Source of the DNA: CAZERD01 sp964515405
Lineage (GTDB): Bacteria; Campylobacterota_A; Desulfurellia; Desulfurellales; CAZERD01
DNA: 23,263 bases
Assembly (NCBI GenBank): GCA_964515405.1
Contig: CAZERD010000019.1
Span: 1 to 23,263, forward strand
Reading direction: 5' to 3'
The notes under the pieces were generated by a model that did no database searches, was not told where the DNA came from, and saw nothing but the letters and a program-made list of their open reading frames with translations. This document shows, one piece after another, positions 1 to 7,502 of this stretch. Position 1 is the first letter of the stretch; every line of letters begins with the position of its first letter. A program made the translations under genes and the position numbers.

Positions 1-1382
1 TTGGCTGCATATACGTAGCTTTGAACCTCACATAGGGCTATGGGTGGTTCTGCCAGTTTTCCGTTTCTACAGAATACAGAATCAAAGGAATCTTTCCATC
101 CTTGTTGGATGAGACCCCCTTCGCAGCGTGACATGTATTCTACGAATCCATCTCCATCCTTATCTCCGTATTTGTCTATCCATTCAAGGGATAGAAGGAG
201 GTTTGGCCATATTTCTTCAATGGTTATTTTGTCGCCCGTTCTATCTAAGTATTGTTTAGCTAGTACAAGAAAAAGGGGAGTGGTATCTATTGCTCCATAA
301 TATCTCTTAAATGGTACGTCTCCAGTGTTTGCCATTTCTCCTTGTCTTGCTTCGTGGAGTATTTTCCCTGGTTCTGCATCTGACTCATCCGATAGTGTTT
401 TCGCTTGTTCGTGTGCTAGGTATTTTAGTACTCCACGGGCTATTTTGGGATTCATCCACAGGACTTCCATGGCTGTGATTAGACCATCTCTCCCGAACAC
501 CGTGCTGAACCATGGAATACCGGCATACGGATAGAGTCCATGGTCCGTTTTTGTGAGCATGGTTTTTATATCTGCTATGGATCTGTTGACCCAGTCATTA
601 AATTGTTCGTTTGATGTAAGTATGATGCACTCGTCCTCGTGGAGCAGTTCTGCACGTTTTTTTAGGCCTAACAGGGCTTTTTCATATGAACAGGTAGCGA
701 TTTTCCCTGTGGAACAGATTATCTCTATGATGAGATGCTTTCTTTCTCCTGGTTTCATTTGTAGTTCGAATTGGGCTTCTTTCTTCCTTATGTGTTTTGG
801 TGTTGCGGAAAATCGCAATTCTGTTGTTCTAAATATGGCGTCTGCTCCCGTGTATGAGAATTTGATGGAGCTTTTTGTTACTTTAGGATTTTGGTGTTTG
901 CCCTTGGTTTTTCTTTCTGCTCCTCTTATCTCAAATATATCCTTGAAATCGGCGTCAAATTGGAACAGTAGTGGTATTACTACGTCTGAATTGCCGTAAT
1001 TTGAAATTTCTATTTTCTCATAGCATGTGCTGTTATACAGGAATTTGGATCTGAACACATGCACCGTGCCCTTAGGTATAAATATACCTTTGTATGTAAA
1101 GTCAGGGTTGGTCAGGTCTACGGTAAACAGAGAATTATCTGTCTTTATATTTGAGCTCAGGAATAGCGGAGCGAACTCTCCAAATCTCAATCTCATAGCA
1201 GACAAGAATCTGGTGTCTTTGTAATATATACCGTTTTCCCCTAACCCTACCGTTTCTATATCTCCGAATTTGTTGAATACACCGAACATATTCTCAAACT
1301 TCAGAACATAAATCTCGTCGTCTACAAGTGGAGACGACACGAGTATATAGAATCTCTTATCTATGATAGCTACTTCATCCAT
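1..1382 (-). CDS. Glycogen-debranching-type glycoside hydrolase (amylo-alpha-1,6-glucosidase family), C-terminus cut by window edge
   Basis: An open frame of 460 codons runs from the ATG at 1382 to the left edge with no stop, so the C-terminal part is outside the window. The N-terminal ~250 residues are a beta-rich domain of the debranching-enzyme N-terminal type, with GIYYKDTRFLS at 51-61. The start of the alpha/alpha-toroid catalytic domain follows: WFSTVFGRDGLITA (291-304), QGWKDSFDSV (427-436) and PPIALCEVQSYVYAA (446-460). All match family hallmarks. Relatives are roughly 650-720 residues, so about a third is missing. It begins 2 bases after the stop of the GT4 gene, so the two are surely co-transcribed. 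The family removes alpha-1,6 branches from glycogen-like glucans, but some members of this N-domain subgroup act on other alpha-glucosides, so the substrate is open. Confidence 0.85.
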   Translation of the reverse strand, partial: MDEVAIIDKRFYILVSSPLVDDEIYVLKFENMFGVFNKFGDIETVGLGENGIYYKDTRFLSAMRLRFGEFAPLFLSSNIKTDNSLFTVDLTNPDFTYKGIFIPKGTVHVFRSKFLYNSTCYEKIEISNYGNSDVVIPLLFQFDADFKDIFEIRGAERKTKGKHQNPKVTKSSIKFSYTGADAIFRTTELRFSATPKHIRKKEAQFELQMKPGERKHLIIEIICSTGKIATCSYEKALLGLKKRAELLHEDECIILTSNEQFNDWVNRSIADIKTMLTKTDHGLYPYAGIPWFSTVFGRDGLITAMEVLWMNPKIARGVLKYLAHEQAKTLSDESDAEPGKILHEARQGEMANTGDVPFKRYYGAIDTTPLFLVLAKQYLDRTGDKITIEEIWPNLLLSLEWIDKYGDKDGDGFVEYMSRCEGGLIQQGWKDSFDSVFCRNGKLAEPPIALCEVQSYVYAA

Positions 1383-1384
1383 TG

Positions 1385-2425
1385 TTAAGCAGCCTTTTCT
1401 CTGTGTATGTTTAACAATTTAGTGTATATTTCAATGTAATTTTGAGCCATCCTACGTGTTGTAAAATCCTTTTCAAATGTTTCTCTACACTTTTCTCTGC
1501 TGATGGTGTTCAGTTTTTCAATGCATTGTATAGCTTCTTCAGTTGAATTTACGATAAAGCCATTGATTCCATGTTTTATTATCTCTGGTACAGACCCGTT
1601 GTTGAAGGCTATAACGGGTGTACCACATGCAAGTGCTTCTATCATGACCAGTCCGAATGGTTCGGGCCAATCTATTGGAAACAAAAGAGCCATAGCATTG
1701 CCGAGAAAGTCCTGCTTTTCTTTTTCGTTTATTTCTCCTATAAACTTGACACCTTTGTCTTTTAGTAGGGGTTTAATCACATTTTCGTAGTAATCTTTAT
1801 CGACTTTATCCACTTTTGCTGCGATCTTCAGCTCTATTCCCGCTTTTCTTGCAATCTCTATGGCTCTGTCCGGTCTCTTTTCGGGGGATATTCTCCCCAG
1901 AAACGCGAGGTATCTGCCTGGTTTTGTGACCGGTTTGTAGAGATTTTCGGGTAGGCCATGGTGCACTGTTCCAACCCAGTTTGCCCACATGAGTGGTTTT
2001 CTTTGACTGTTTGAGATAGATACAAGTGGTACGTCGTTGAACTCTTTATAGAGGGGCACCAGATCCGGTATGTCAAGCCTTCCGTGTAGCGTTGTCACGT
2101 GAGGTACGTTGCTTCTTCTCATAGTAGGGAAGTGTATGTAGTCAATGTGGAAGTGTACTATGTCGAAATAGTCCAGCATCTTGAGGAGCTTCTCAATGAG
2201 TAACGTGTGGTATATTGCGGGATCTCCGCTGTGGTTTAACCTCAGGGACTCCATTACGGGAGATACAAGTTTTGCTTTTGTGTTTGAATCTCCACTTGCG
2301 AATAGTGTTACATCATGTCCCATATTTATTAGTTCTTCGGTAAGGTATGAGACCACACGTTCGGTCCCGCCGTATAGTTTTGGAGGAACGCTTTCATAGA
2401 GTGGTGCAATCTGTGCTATTTTCAT
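1385..2425 (-). CDS. Glycosyltransferase family 4 (GT-B fold)
   Basis: A 346-residue cytoplasmic GT-B enzyme. The N-terminal Rossmann half has the glycine-rich acceptor loop YGGTE (18-22) and a DIVHFHIDY segment (88-96). The C-terminal donor-binding half has LGRISPEKRPD (176-186) and the E-x7-E nucleotide-sugar signature EPFGLVMIEALACGTPVIA (255-273). The family transfers a sugar from a nucleotide-activated donor with retention of configuration; donor and acceptor cannot be read from sequence. A strong AAGGAGG lies just upstream of the ATG and a promoter at 2493-2520 can drive it. The debranching-type hydrolase follows 2 bases after its stop, which suggests a shared role in making and trimming an alpha-glucan, glycogen or a glycoside solute. 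No signal peptide or membrane segment is visible. Confidence 0.85.
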   Translation of the reverse strand: MKIAQIAPLYESVPPKLYGGTERVVSYLTEELINMGHDVTLFASGDSNTKAKLVSPVMESLRLNHSGDPAIYHTLLIEKLLKMLDYFDIVHFHIDYIHFPTMRRSNVPHVTTLHGRLDIPDLVPLYKEFNDVPLVSISNSQRKPLMWANWVGTVHHGLPENLYKPVTKPGRYLAFLGRISPEKRPDRAIEIARKAGIELKIAAKVDKVDKDYYENVIKPLLKDKGVKFIGEINEKEKQDFLGNAMALLFPIDWPEPFGLVMIEALACGTPVIAFNNGSVPEIIKHGINGFIVNSTEEAIQCIEKLNTISREKCRETFEKDFTTRRMAQNYIEIYTKLLNIHREKAA

Positions 2426-2492
2426 TGTTAACCTCCTTGAAACAGGTTTTCGTAGACCGAATAAGTCTGGGAAAAGATTTTATTCGTTCCTT

Positions 2493-2520
2493 TATATAGG
2501 AATTTTTTGTAAAAAGGCAA
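2493..2520 (-). promoter_or_regulatory. Sigma70-like promoter for the glycosyltransferase operon
   Basis: On the minus strand a TTGCCT box (2515-2520) is followed, after a 16-base spacer, by TATATA (2493-2498), about 65 bases upstream of the ATG at 2425. It lies in the 182-base divergent gap, back to back with the promoter of the plus-strand operon. No operator-like palindrome was seen between them. Confidence 0.5.
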
Positions 2521-2549
2521 GCGTAATATCGTGAAGTCTTTGAGAATGC

Positions 2550-2578
2550 TTGACACTAAATCTTTATTATGTAAATAT
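2550..2578 (+). promoter_or_regulatory. Sigma70-like promoter for the alpha-oxoamine synthase/acyltransferase operon
   Basis: A perfect TTGACA (2550-2555) is followed by an AT-rich -10 region. AAATAT (2573-2578) gives a 17-base spacer, or TAAATA one base earlier gives 16. The start codon is at 2608, preceded by GGGGAGGT, so the leader is short. The -35 is excellent and the -10 is only fair. Confidence 0.55.
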
Positions 2579-2607
2579 TACTTTAACTTTGCTCGGGAAG
2601 GGGAGGT

Positions 2608-3792
2608 ATGGATCTTTTTAAGAAGTGTGAAGATTACTATGGCATTATAAAGGAGGTGGAGGAAAGGGGACTTTATCCTTATTTTATTCCTATATCTTCC
2701 GAGCAAGATACGGAGGTGATAATAAACGGGAGAAGAGTTTTAATGCTCGGTTCGAATAGTTATTTGGGACTTACTGTACATCCCAAAGTGAAAAAGGCTG
2801 CCATGGAAGCTATAGAAAGGTACGGTACAGGATGTGCTGGTTCCAGATTTTTGAATGGTACCTTGGATATTCATATAGAGTTGGAAGAGAAGCTTGCAGA
2901 GTTTGTTGGGAAGGAAAAAGCACTTCTCTTCAGTACCGGTTTTCAGGCGAATCTCGGTGCTATTGCTGGTCTTGTGGGGAAAGATGAATACGTGGTTATA
3001 GACAAGACTGATCATGCGAGTATAGTTGATGGAACGAGGCTGTCTTTCGGAGAGATAAAGAGGTTTTTGCATAATAATATGAAGTCCCTGAAGAAGGTTC
3101 TGTCATCCTTGCCACTTGATAAGCCTAAGCTCATTGTTGTGGATGGTGTGTACAGTATGGACGGCGATATAGTTAACCTTCCTGAAATTGTAGGGCTCAA
3201 GAGTAAATACAACGCTAGGGTTATGGTGGATGATGCCCATGCTTTTGGTGTTATAGGGAGGAATGGTCGTGGTACAGCTGATCACTTTGGTCTTGTTAAT
3301 GAAACGGATATAATAATGGGGACGTTTAGCAAGTCTTTTGCCTCATTGGGCGGTTTTATAGCCTCAACGAAGGAGGTGATTAATTATCTCAAGCACTTTG
3401 CACGGTCCCTTATATTCTCTGCAAGTATTACACCTGCTTCAACGGCTGCTGTCCTTGCGAGTTTGGAAATAATGAAGAATGAACCGTGGCTTATAGAAAA
3501 GCTGTGGGAGAATACGCACAGAATGAGAAAGGGTCTGCAGGATATGGGGTTCAACACAGGTGTCAGTTGTACGCCTATCATACCTATCATTGTTGGTAAG
3601 GATGAAGATGTGGTTCTGATGAGGAAAAAACTTTTTGATAGGGGCTTATTTGTTAATCCTGTTGTGCCGCCCGCTGTACCAAAAAATCAGTCTTTGATAA
3701 GATTGAGTCTCATGGCTACCCATTCTTTCGAGCAAATAGATTACGCTCTAAGGCAGTTATATGAGGTTGGGAAAGAGTTTAAGTTGATATGA
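2608..3792 (+). CDS. Alpha-oxoamine synthase, serine palmitoyltransferase-like (PLP-dependent)
   Basis: A 394-residue fold-type I PLP enzyme of the alpha-oxoamine synthase family (SPT, BioF, KBL, ALAS). Visible landmarks are SNSYLGL (49-55), YGTGCAGSRFLNGTLDIHIELE (72-93), the PLP-stacking His in TDHASI (His136), VDDAHAFG (207-214), and the Schiff-base Lys242 in GTFSKSFASLGGF (238-250). The GTGCAGSRFLNGT and FSKSFASLGG wording is what I associate with bacterial serine palmitoyltransferases, whereas KBL usually reads TLGKALGG-like. The expected reaction is L-serine plus acyl-CoA/ACP giving 3-ketosphinganine and CO2. GGGGAGGT sits just before the ATG. The stop overlaps the next start as ATGA, so translation is coupled to a GNAT-type acyltransferase, which supports a lipid role. 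KBL (glycine/threonine breakdown) or another AOS activity remains possible. Confidence 0.78.
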   Translation: MDLFKKCEDYYGIIKEVEERGLYPYFIPISSEQDTEVIINGRRVLMLGSNSYLGLTVHPKVKKAAMEAIERYGTGCAGSRFLNGTLDIHIELEEKLAEFVGKEKALLFSTGFQANLGAIAGLVGKDEYVVIDKTDHASIVDGTRLSFGEIKRFLHNNMKSLKKVLSSLPLDKPKLIVVDGVYSMDGDIVNLPEIVGLKSKYNARVMVDDAHAFGVIGRNGRGTADHFGLVNETDIIMGTFSKSFASLGGFIASTKEVINYLKHFARSLIFSASITPASTAAVLASLEIMKNEPWLIEKLWENTHRMRKGLQDMGFNTGVSCTPIIPIIVGKDEDVVLMRKKLFDRGLFVNPVVPPAVPKNQSLIRLSLMATHSFEQIDYALRQLYEVGKEFKLI

Positions 3793-4895
3793 TTACTGTA
3801 AGAGAGACAGAGGATAGAAGGTTGTTTATAGAAGTTCAGAGGGAGCTTTATAAGGGGGATAAGTTTTTTGTACCTCCCCTTGAGAAGGAGGAAATGAAAC
3901 TCCTTGATACGGAAAAGAATCCGTTTTATAAGAATGCTTCCATAAAGCTGTTTATTGCTTACAAGGATAATAAACCTGTGGGTAGAATTGCTAGTATAGT
4001 CAATAGGAACCATAACAGGTATCACAATGATAAGACTGGTTTCTTTGGTTTTTTTGAGAGCATTGATGATGTTGACGTTGCCAAGGAACTGTTCGGTGTT
4101 GCTGAGGATTATCTGAAGGCTAACGGTATGAATCACGTCAGGGGTCCTACGAATCCGTCAATGAATGATTCTTGCGGTTTTCTTCTGCATGGTTATTTCC
4201 AAGAGCCTGTATTTATGATGCCGTACAACAGAAAGTATTACCATGAACTTGTAGAGGCCTGTGGTTTTAAGAAGGAAAAGGATTTATTTGCTTTTTATCT
4301 TTCCACTTCCAATAAACCGAGAAAGAGGCTTTTGAGACTTGCTGAATATGTGCAGAGAAAATATAGGATCACCCTTCGCTCTTTTTCAAAGAGGCACTTA
4401 GAGAGGGATCTTGATATAGTATGGGAGTTGTATTGCAAAGCGTGGGCGGATAACTGGAGTTTTACTCCTCCTACCAAGGAGGAGTTTTACTACGGCATGG
4501 AGGATTTCAAGACGATAGTACCGGAAGAACTTGTGATGATTGCAGAGAAGGATTCAAAGCCTTGTGGTTTTGCTGCTGTGGTACCGGATTTTAACCTTGT
4601 TCTTAAGCATGTTGATGGGAGAATAACGCCATTTAATGCTATACCGACACTTTTGAGGATGAAGAAGATAGATTCATACAGGCTTCTTACACTGGGAGTG
4701 TTACCTGAGTTTAGGAAGATGGGTGTAGATTTGCTCCTTTACATAAGGAGCTTTGAGGTTGTCGAGAAGAGAGGGGGGAGAGGAGGGGAGCTCTCCTGGA
4801 CCCTGGAAGACAATGATGCTATAAACAGACCAATTATTAAGATGAATGCGGAACATTACAAGACGTACCGCATGTATGGTAAGCCCCTCATTTAG
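3789..4895 (+). CDS. GNAT-superfamily acyltransferase, possible bacterial ceramide synthase-like protein
   Basis: A 368-residue soluble protein that appears to hold two GNAT-like halves. The N-terminal half has a typical early strand pattern (SIKLFIAYKDNKPVGRIAS, 51-69) and a family block RGPTNPSMNDSCGFLLHGY (118-136), followed by MMPYNRKYYHELVEACGF (143-160) and KEKDLFAF (162-169). The C-terminal half has GVLPEFRKMGVD (303-314), placed where GNAT proteins bind the acyl donor pyrophosphate. The GP-N-S-ND-G and MMP-N--YY blocks belong to a YghO-like family of about 370-400 residues. From memory, the ceramide synthase described in Caulobacter is a GNAT-like acyltransferase of this general kind encoded near spt; I cannot verify orthology here. 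It overlaps the upstream gene by 4 bases (ATGA), and its stop overlaps the convergent proline dehydrogenase gene by 8 bases. Confidence 0.68.
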   Translation: MITVRETEDRRLFIEVQRELYKGDKFFVPPLEKEEMKLLDTEKNPFYKNASIKLFIAYKDNKPVGRIASIVNRNHNRYHNDKTGFFGFFESIDDVDVAKELFGVAEDYLKANGMNHVRGPTNPSMNDSCGFLLHGYFQEPVFMMPYNRKYYHELVEACGFKKEKDLFAFYLSTSNKPRKRLLRLAEYVQRKYRITLRSFSKRHLERDLDIVWELYCKAWADNWSFTPPTKEEFYYGMEDFKTIVPEELVMIAEKDSKPCGFAAVVPDFNLVLKHVDGRITPFNAIPTLLRMKKIDSYRLLTLGVLPEFRKMGVDLLLYIRSFEVVEKRGGRGGELSWTLEDNDAINRPIIKMNAEHYKTYRMYGKPLI

Positions 4896-5793
4896 ATTTA
4901 AAGTACCCTTCAAGTGCCGAACGAGCTATGTTGGGATTCTCCTTGAGTCTTCTTATGGAGTATGGTAGCCAGTCTTTTCCAAACGGTACGTACACTCTGA
5001 GTCTGTGGCCATTTTCTACTATTATTCCCCTGAGTTCCTCATCTACACCAAGAAGCATTTGGAATTCGTACTCTTCTCTCTTTAGATCCATTTCTCTTAT
5101 GAGTTTTTGGGCATACCACACCAGCTTTTCGTCGTGGGTAGCTATGCCAACATATGCCTTTTTCCTGAGCAGTGTTTCAAGTGCGTACTTATAATTGTCA
5201 TTTACTATGGCTGGATCTTTATATGCTATCTTTCTTGGTTCAATGTATATACCCTTGCATAACCTGATGTTCATTTTGTCATCTGATAGGTAATCTATGT
5301 TGGCTAATGTGTTTCTCATATAAGCTTGAAGAACTGTTCCGACGTACTGAGAACCGAACTCTTCTCTGAGCTTCCTATACATTTCTATGGTATCCTTGTT
5401 GCACGACGAGTCTTCCATGTCTATCCTTACAAAGTTACCCAGTGATTTGGCACGCTTAACTATCTCATGTATGTTGTTGAAACATAGCTCTTTGTCTATT
5501 TTCAGTCCCATCTGTGTTGGTTTTAGTGAGAGGTTAGCATCTATGGAGGTTCTGTCTATTTCTTCAAGCACCTTCAAACACATATTTTTGAAGTATATGG
5601 CTTGTTCAGGGGAGGTTATGTCCTCCCCCAGAACGTCTATAGTTGACATTATGCCTGTGGAGTTCAGTTTTCTCGTGACGCGTATAGCGTCGCCCAACGT
5701 TTCTCCTGCTATGTACTTTTTAGCGAACACAGCCACTATGGATGATGGAACTTTGTCAATAAAAGTACTTACACTTTTATTAAACCACGACAT
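4888..5793 (-). CDS. Proline dehydrogenase (monofunctional, FAD-dependent)
   Basis: Oxidises L-proline to delta1-pyrroline-5-carboxylate, with electrons passing through FAD to the quinone pool; probably peripheral to the inner membrane. The frame stays open to 5823, but I choose the ATG at 5793: GGAGGG lies the right distance upstream, and it starts one base after the pruA stop. This gives 301 residues, the usual size for small bacterial ProDHs. Barrel landmarks (numbered from this Met) are RIDMED (123-128), RLCKGIY (177-183), ATHDE (218-222), YEFQMLLGV (242-250), RVYVPFGKDW (266-275) and the substrate-binding Arg pair in RRLKENP (281-287). The usual RLVKGAYW reads RLCKGIYI here. No DNA-binding domain is present, so it is not a PutA fusion. 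The stop overlaps the convergent acyltransferase gene. Confidence 0.9.
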   Translation of the reverse strand: MSWFNKSVSTFIDKVPSSIVAVFAKKYIAGETLGDAIRVTRKLNSTGIMSTIDVLGEDITSPEQAIYFKNMCLKVLEEIDRTSIDANLSLKPTQMGLKIDKELCFNNIHEIVKRAKSLGNFVRIDMEDSSCNKDTIEMYRKLREEFGSQYVGTVLQAYMRNTLANIDYLSDDKMNIRLCKGIYIEPRKIAYKDPAIVNDNYKYALETLLRKKAYVGIATHDEKLVWYAQKLIREMDLKREEYEFQMLLGVDEELRGIIVENGHRLRVYVPFGKDWLPYSIRRLKENPNIARSALEGYFKSK

Positions 5794-5794
5794 T

Positions 5795-7429
5795 CTATTT
5801 ACCCTCCATAAAAGGATACTCAAAGTTTTCTGGCGGTATGAAGTTCTCCTTGATTGCTCTCACGGTTGTCCATCTCATCAGGTTTTGTGGCGCACCTGCT
5901 TTGTCATTTGTTCCAGAGGCTCTTGACCCTCCAAACGGTTGCTGTCCAACGATAGCTCCTGTGGGTTTGTCGTTTATGTAGAAGTTTCCCGCCGTCCATT
6001 CCAGTATCTCCATAGCTTTTCTTATGGCATCTCTTTCTTGGGCGAATATTGCTCCGGTAAGGCCGTATGGGGTTGCCTTGTCGCATGCCTCTAGGGTTTC
6101 CTCGTATTTGCTGTCTTCGTATATGTATAGTGTTACCACAGGCCCAAATATCTCTTCTGTCATCATCTTTGAGTATGGGTCCGTAGAGAGCACTACTGTG
6201 GGTTCTATGAAATAGCCCTTTGAATCGTCGTATCCTCCCCCCTTGACTATTTCTGTTTCTTTTGCTCCCTTAGCGTACTCTATGTATCCCACTATCTTAT
6301 CAAATGCACTCTTATCAATTACGGCATTCATAAAATTTGTGAAATCATCTGGAGATCCTATCTTTATTTTATCTATTTCATCCAGAAGTTCGTCCTTTAT
6401 TGAGTTCCACAATCCCTTTGGCAAGAATACTCGTGATACGGCTGAGCACTTTTGGCCTTGGTATTCAAATGCTCCTCGGATGATTGCTGCTATTAGTTGT
6501 TTTTTGTCAGCAGAGGAATGGGCAAAGATAAAGTCTTTTCCCCCTGTCTCTCCCACTATCCGTGGATAGGCCACGTAGTTATTTATATTCTCGGCTATTT
6601 TTTTCCATAGCAGTGTGAATGTGGGAACGCTACCGGTGAAGTGCAGGCCTGCAAAGTATTTTGACTTTAGCACCACATTTCCCGCTGCTTTTCCCCCTCC
6701 TGGTATGAAGTTTATTACACCATCTGGTAATCCTGCTTCCATTAGAATCTTCATAAAGACATAAGATGGGTATAAAGCGTTGTGTGGGGCCTTCCATATG
6801 ACCACGTTGCCCAACATTGCTGGAGCTGTTGGTAGGTTCCCCGATATGGAGACGAAATTGAAAGGAGGCACTGCAAACACAAAGCCATCAAGTGGTCTGT
6901 ATTGGGTTATGTTCCACGTGCCCCTGGGTGAGTACAGCGGCTGTTCTCTGTATATCTGATCAACGTAGTATGTGTTGAACCTCAGGAAGTCTGTTAGTTC
7001 GCAGGCGGAGTCTATTTCTGCTTGAAACACATTTTTTGACAGTGAGAGCATTGTTGCTGCGTTTATATAGTATCTGTATTTGGTGCTGAGTAGTTCGGCT
7101 GCTTTTAGAAATATGGAGGCTCTATCATACCAGTCGTACCTTGCCCACTCCTTTCTTGCCTCCATGGCAACCTCTACTGCTTCTGCTACCTCCTTCTCTC
7201 CAACCCTGTGAAACCTTCCAAGTACCAACTGGTGATCGTGCGGCGCTGTAAACTCGACTATGTCTCCGGTTTTTACTTCCTTTCCTCCTATTATTGCTGT
7301 TATTTCAATTTGGGAGTTTTTCACATCCTCCAGAGCCTTTTTGAGTAACTCTCTTTCCTTGGTGCTGGGGGCATAGGAATACACTGGTTCGTTAGTGGGT
7401 TTAGGAACCCCAAATGCGGCATTTCTCAT
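5795..7429 (-). CDS. pruA: 1-pyrroline-5-carboxylate dehydrogenase (L-glutamate gamma-semialdehyde dehydrogenase)
   Basis: A 544-residue aldehyde dehydrogenase that oxidises glutamate gamma-semialdehyde to glutamate with NAD+, the second step of proline breakdown. It is of the ALDH4A1-like type, shown by the N-terminal PTNEPVYSYAPSTKER region (11-26), PHDHQLVLGRFHRV (63-76), AATMLSLSKNVFQAEIDSAC (124-143), PPFNFVSISGNLPTAPA (188-204), FTGS (264-267), the general-base Glu294 in IVGETGGKDF, and the nucleophile Cys328 in EYQGQKCSAVSR (322-333). Length matches the mitochondrial-type family. AAAGGAGGGA sits before the ATG. Proline dehydrogenase starts one base after its stop, so the two steps are translated together and may channel P5C. 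WKAPHNA (212-218) replaces the more usual WKPSD-like segment. Confidence 0.95.
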   Translation of the reverse strand: MRNAAFGVPKPTNEPVYSYAPSTKERELLKKALEDVKNSQIEITAIIGGKEVKTGDIVEFTAPHDHQLVLGRFHRVGEKEVAEAVEVAMEARKEWARYDWYDRASIFLKAAELLSTKYRYYINAATMLSLSKNVFQAEIDSACELTDFLRFNTYYVDQIYREQPLYSPRGTWNITQYRPLDGFVFAVPPFNFVSISGNLPTAPAMLGNVVIWKAPHNALYPSYVFMKILMEAGLPDGVINFIPGGGKAAGNVVLKSKYFAGLHFTGSVPTFTLLWKKIAENINNYVAYPRIVGETGGKDFIFAHSSADKKQLIAAIIRGAFEYQGQKCSAVSRVFLPKGLWNSIKDELLDEIDKIKIGSPDDFTNFMNAVIDKSAFDKIVGYIEYAKGAKETEIVKGGGYDDSKGYFIEPTVVLSTDPYSKMMTEEIFGPVVTLYIYEDSKYEETLEACDKATPYGLTGAIFAQERDAIRKAMEILEWTAGNFYINDKPTGAIVGQQPFGGSRASGTNDKAGAPQNLMRWTTVRAIKENFIPPENFEYPFMEGK

Positions 7430-7462
7430 ATCTTCCCTCCTTTATCTTTTTTCACTATATTG

Positions 7463-7490
7463 AACATACTACAAAATTATGGAAAATCAA
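7463..7490 (-). promoter_or_regulatory. Possible promoter for the proline catabolism operon
   Basis: In the 73-base gap upstream of pruA, TTGATT (7485-7490) and TATGTT (7463-7468) are separated by 16 bases on the minus strand. Match quality is moderate. No terminator hairpin is visible in this gap, so read-through from the pyrG operon is also possible. Confidence 0.3.
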
Positions 7491-7502
7491 GAAAAACCGT
7501 TC

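Noticed and set aside
553..999. Plus-strand open frame of 148 codons
   Set aside because: Antisense to the debranching-type gene, which has clear family motifs on the minus strand; the plus frame looks like low-information Ser/Phe/Leu shadow sequence.
2608..3792. Call as 2-amino-3-ketobutyrate CoA ligase or BioF
   Set aside because: Lys-loop wording FSKSFASLGG and GTGCAGSRFLNGT favour the serine palmitoyltransferase type, and there is no threonine dehydrogenase or biotin gene nearby; kept as an alternative only.
5794..5823. Ten-residue N-terminal extension of proline dehydrogenase
   Set aside because: It would overlap pruA and has no ribosome binding site; GGAGGG points to the ATG at 5793.
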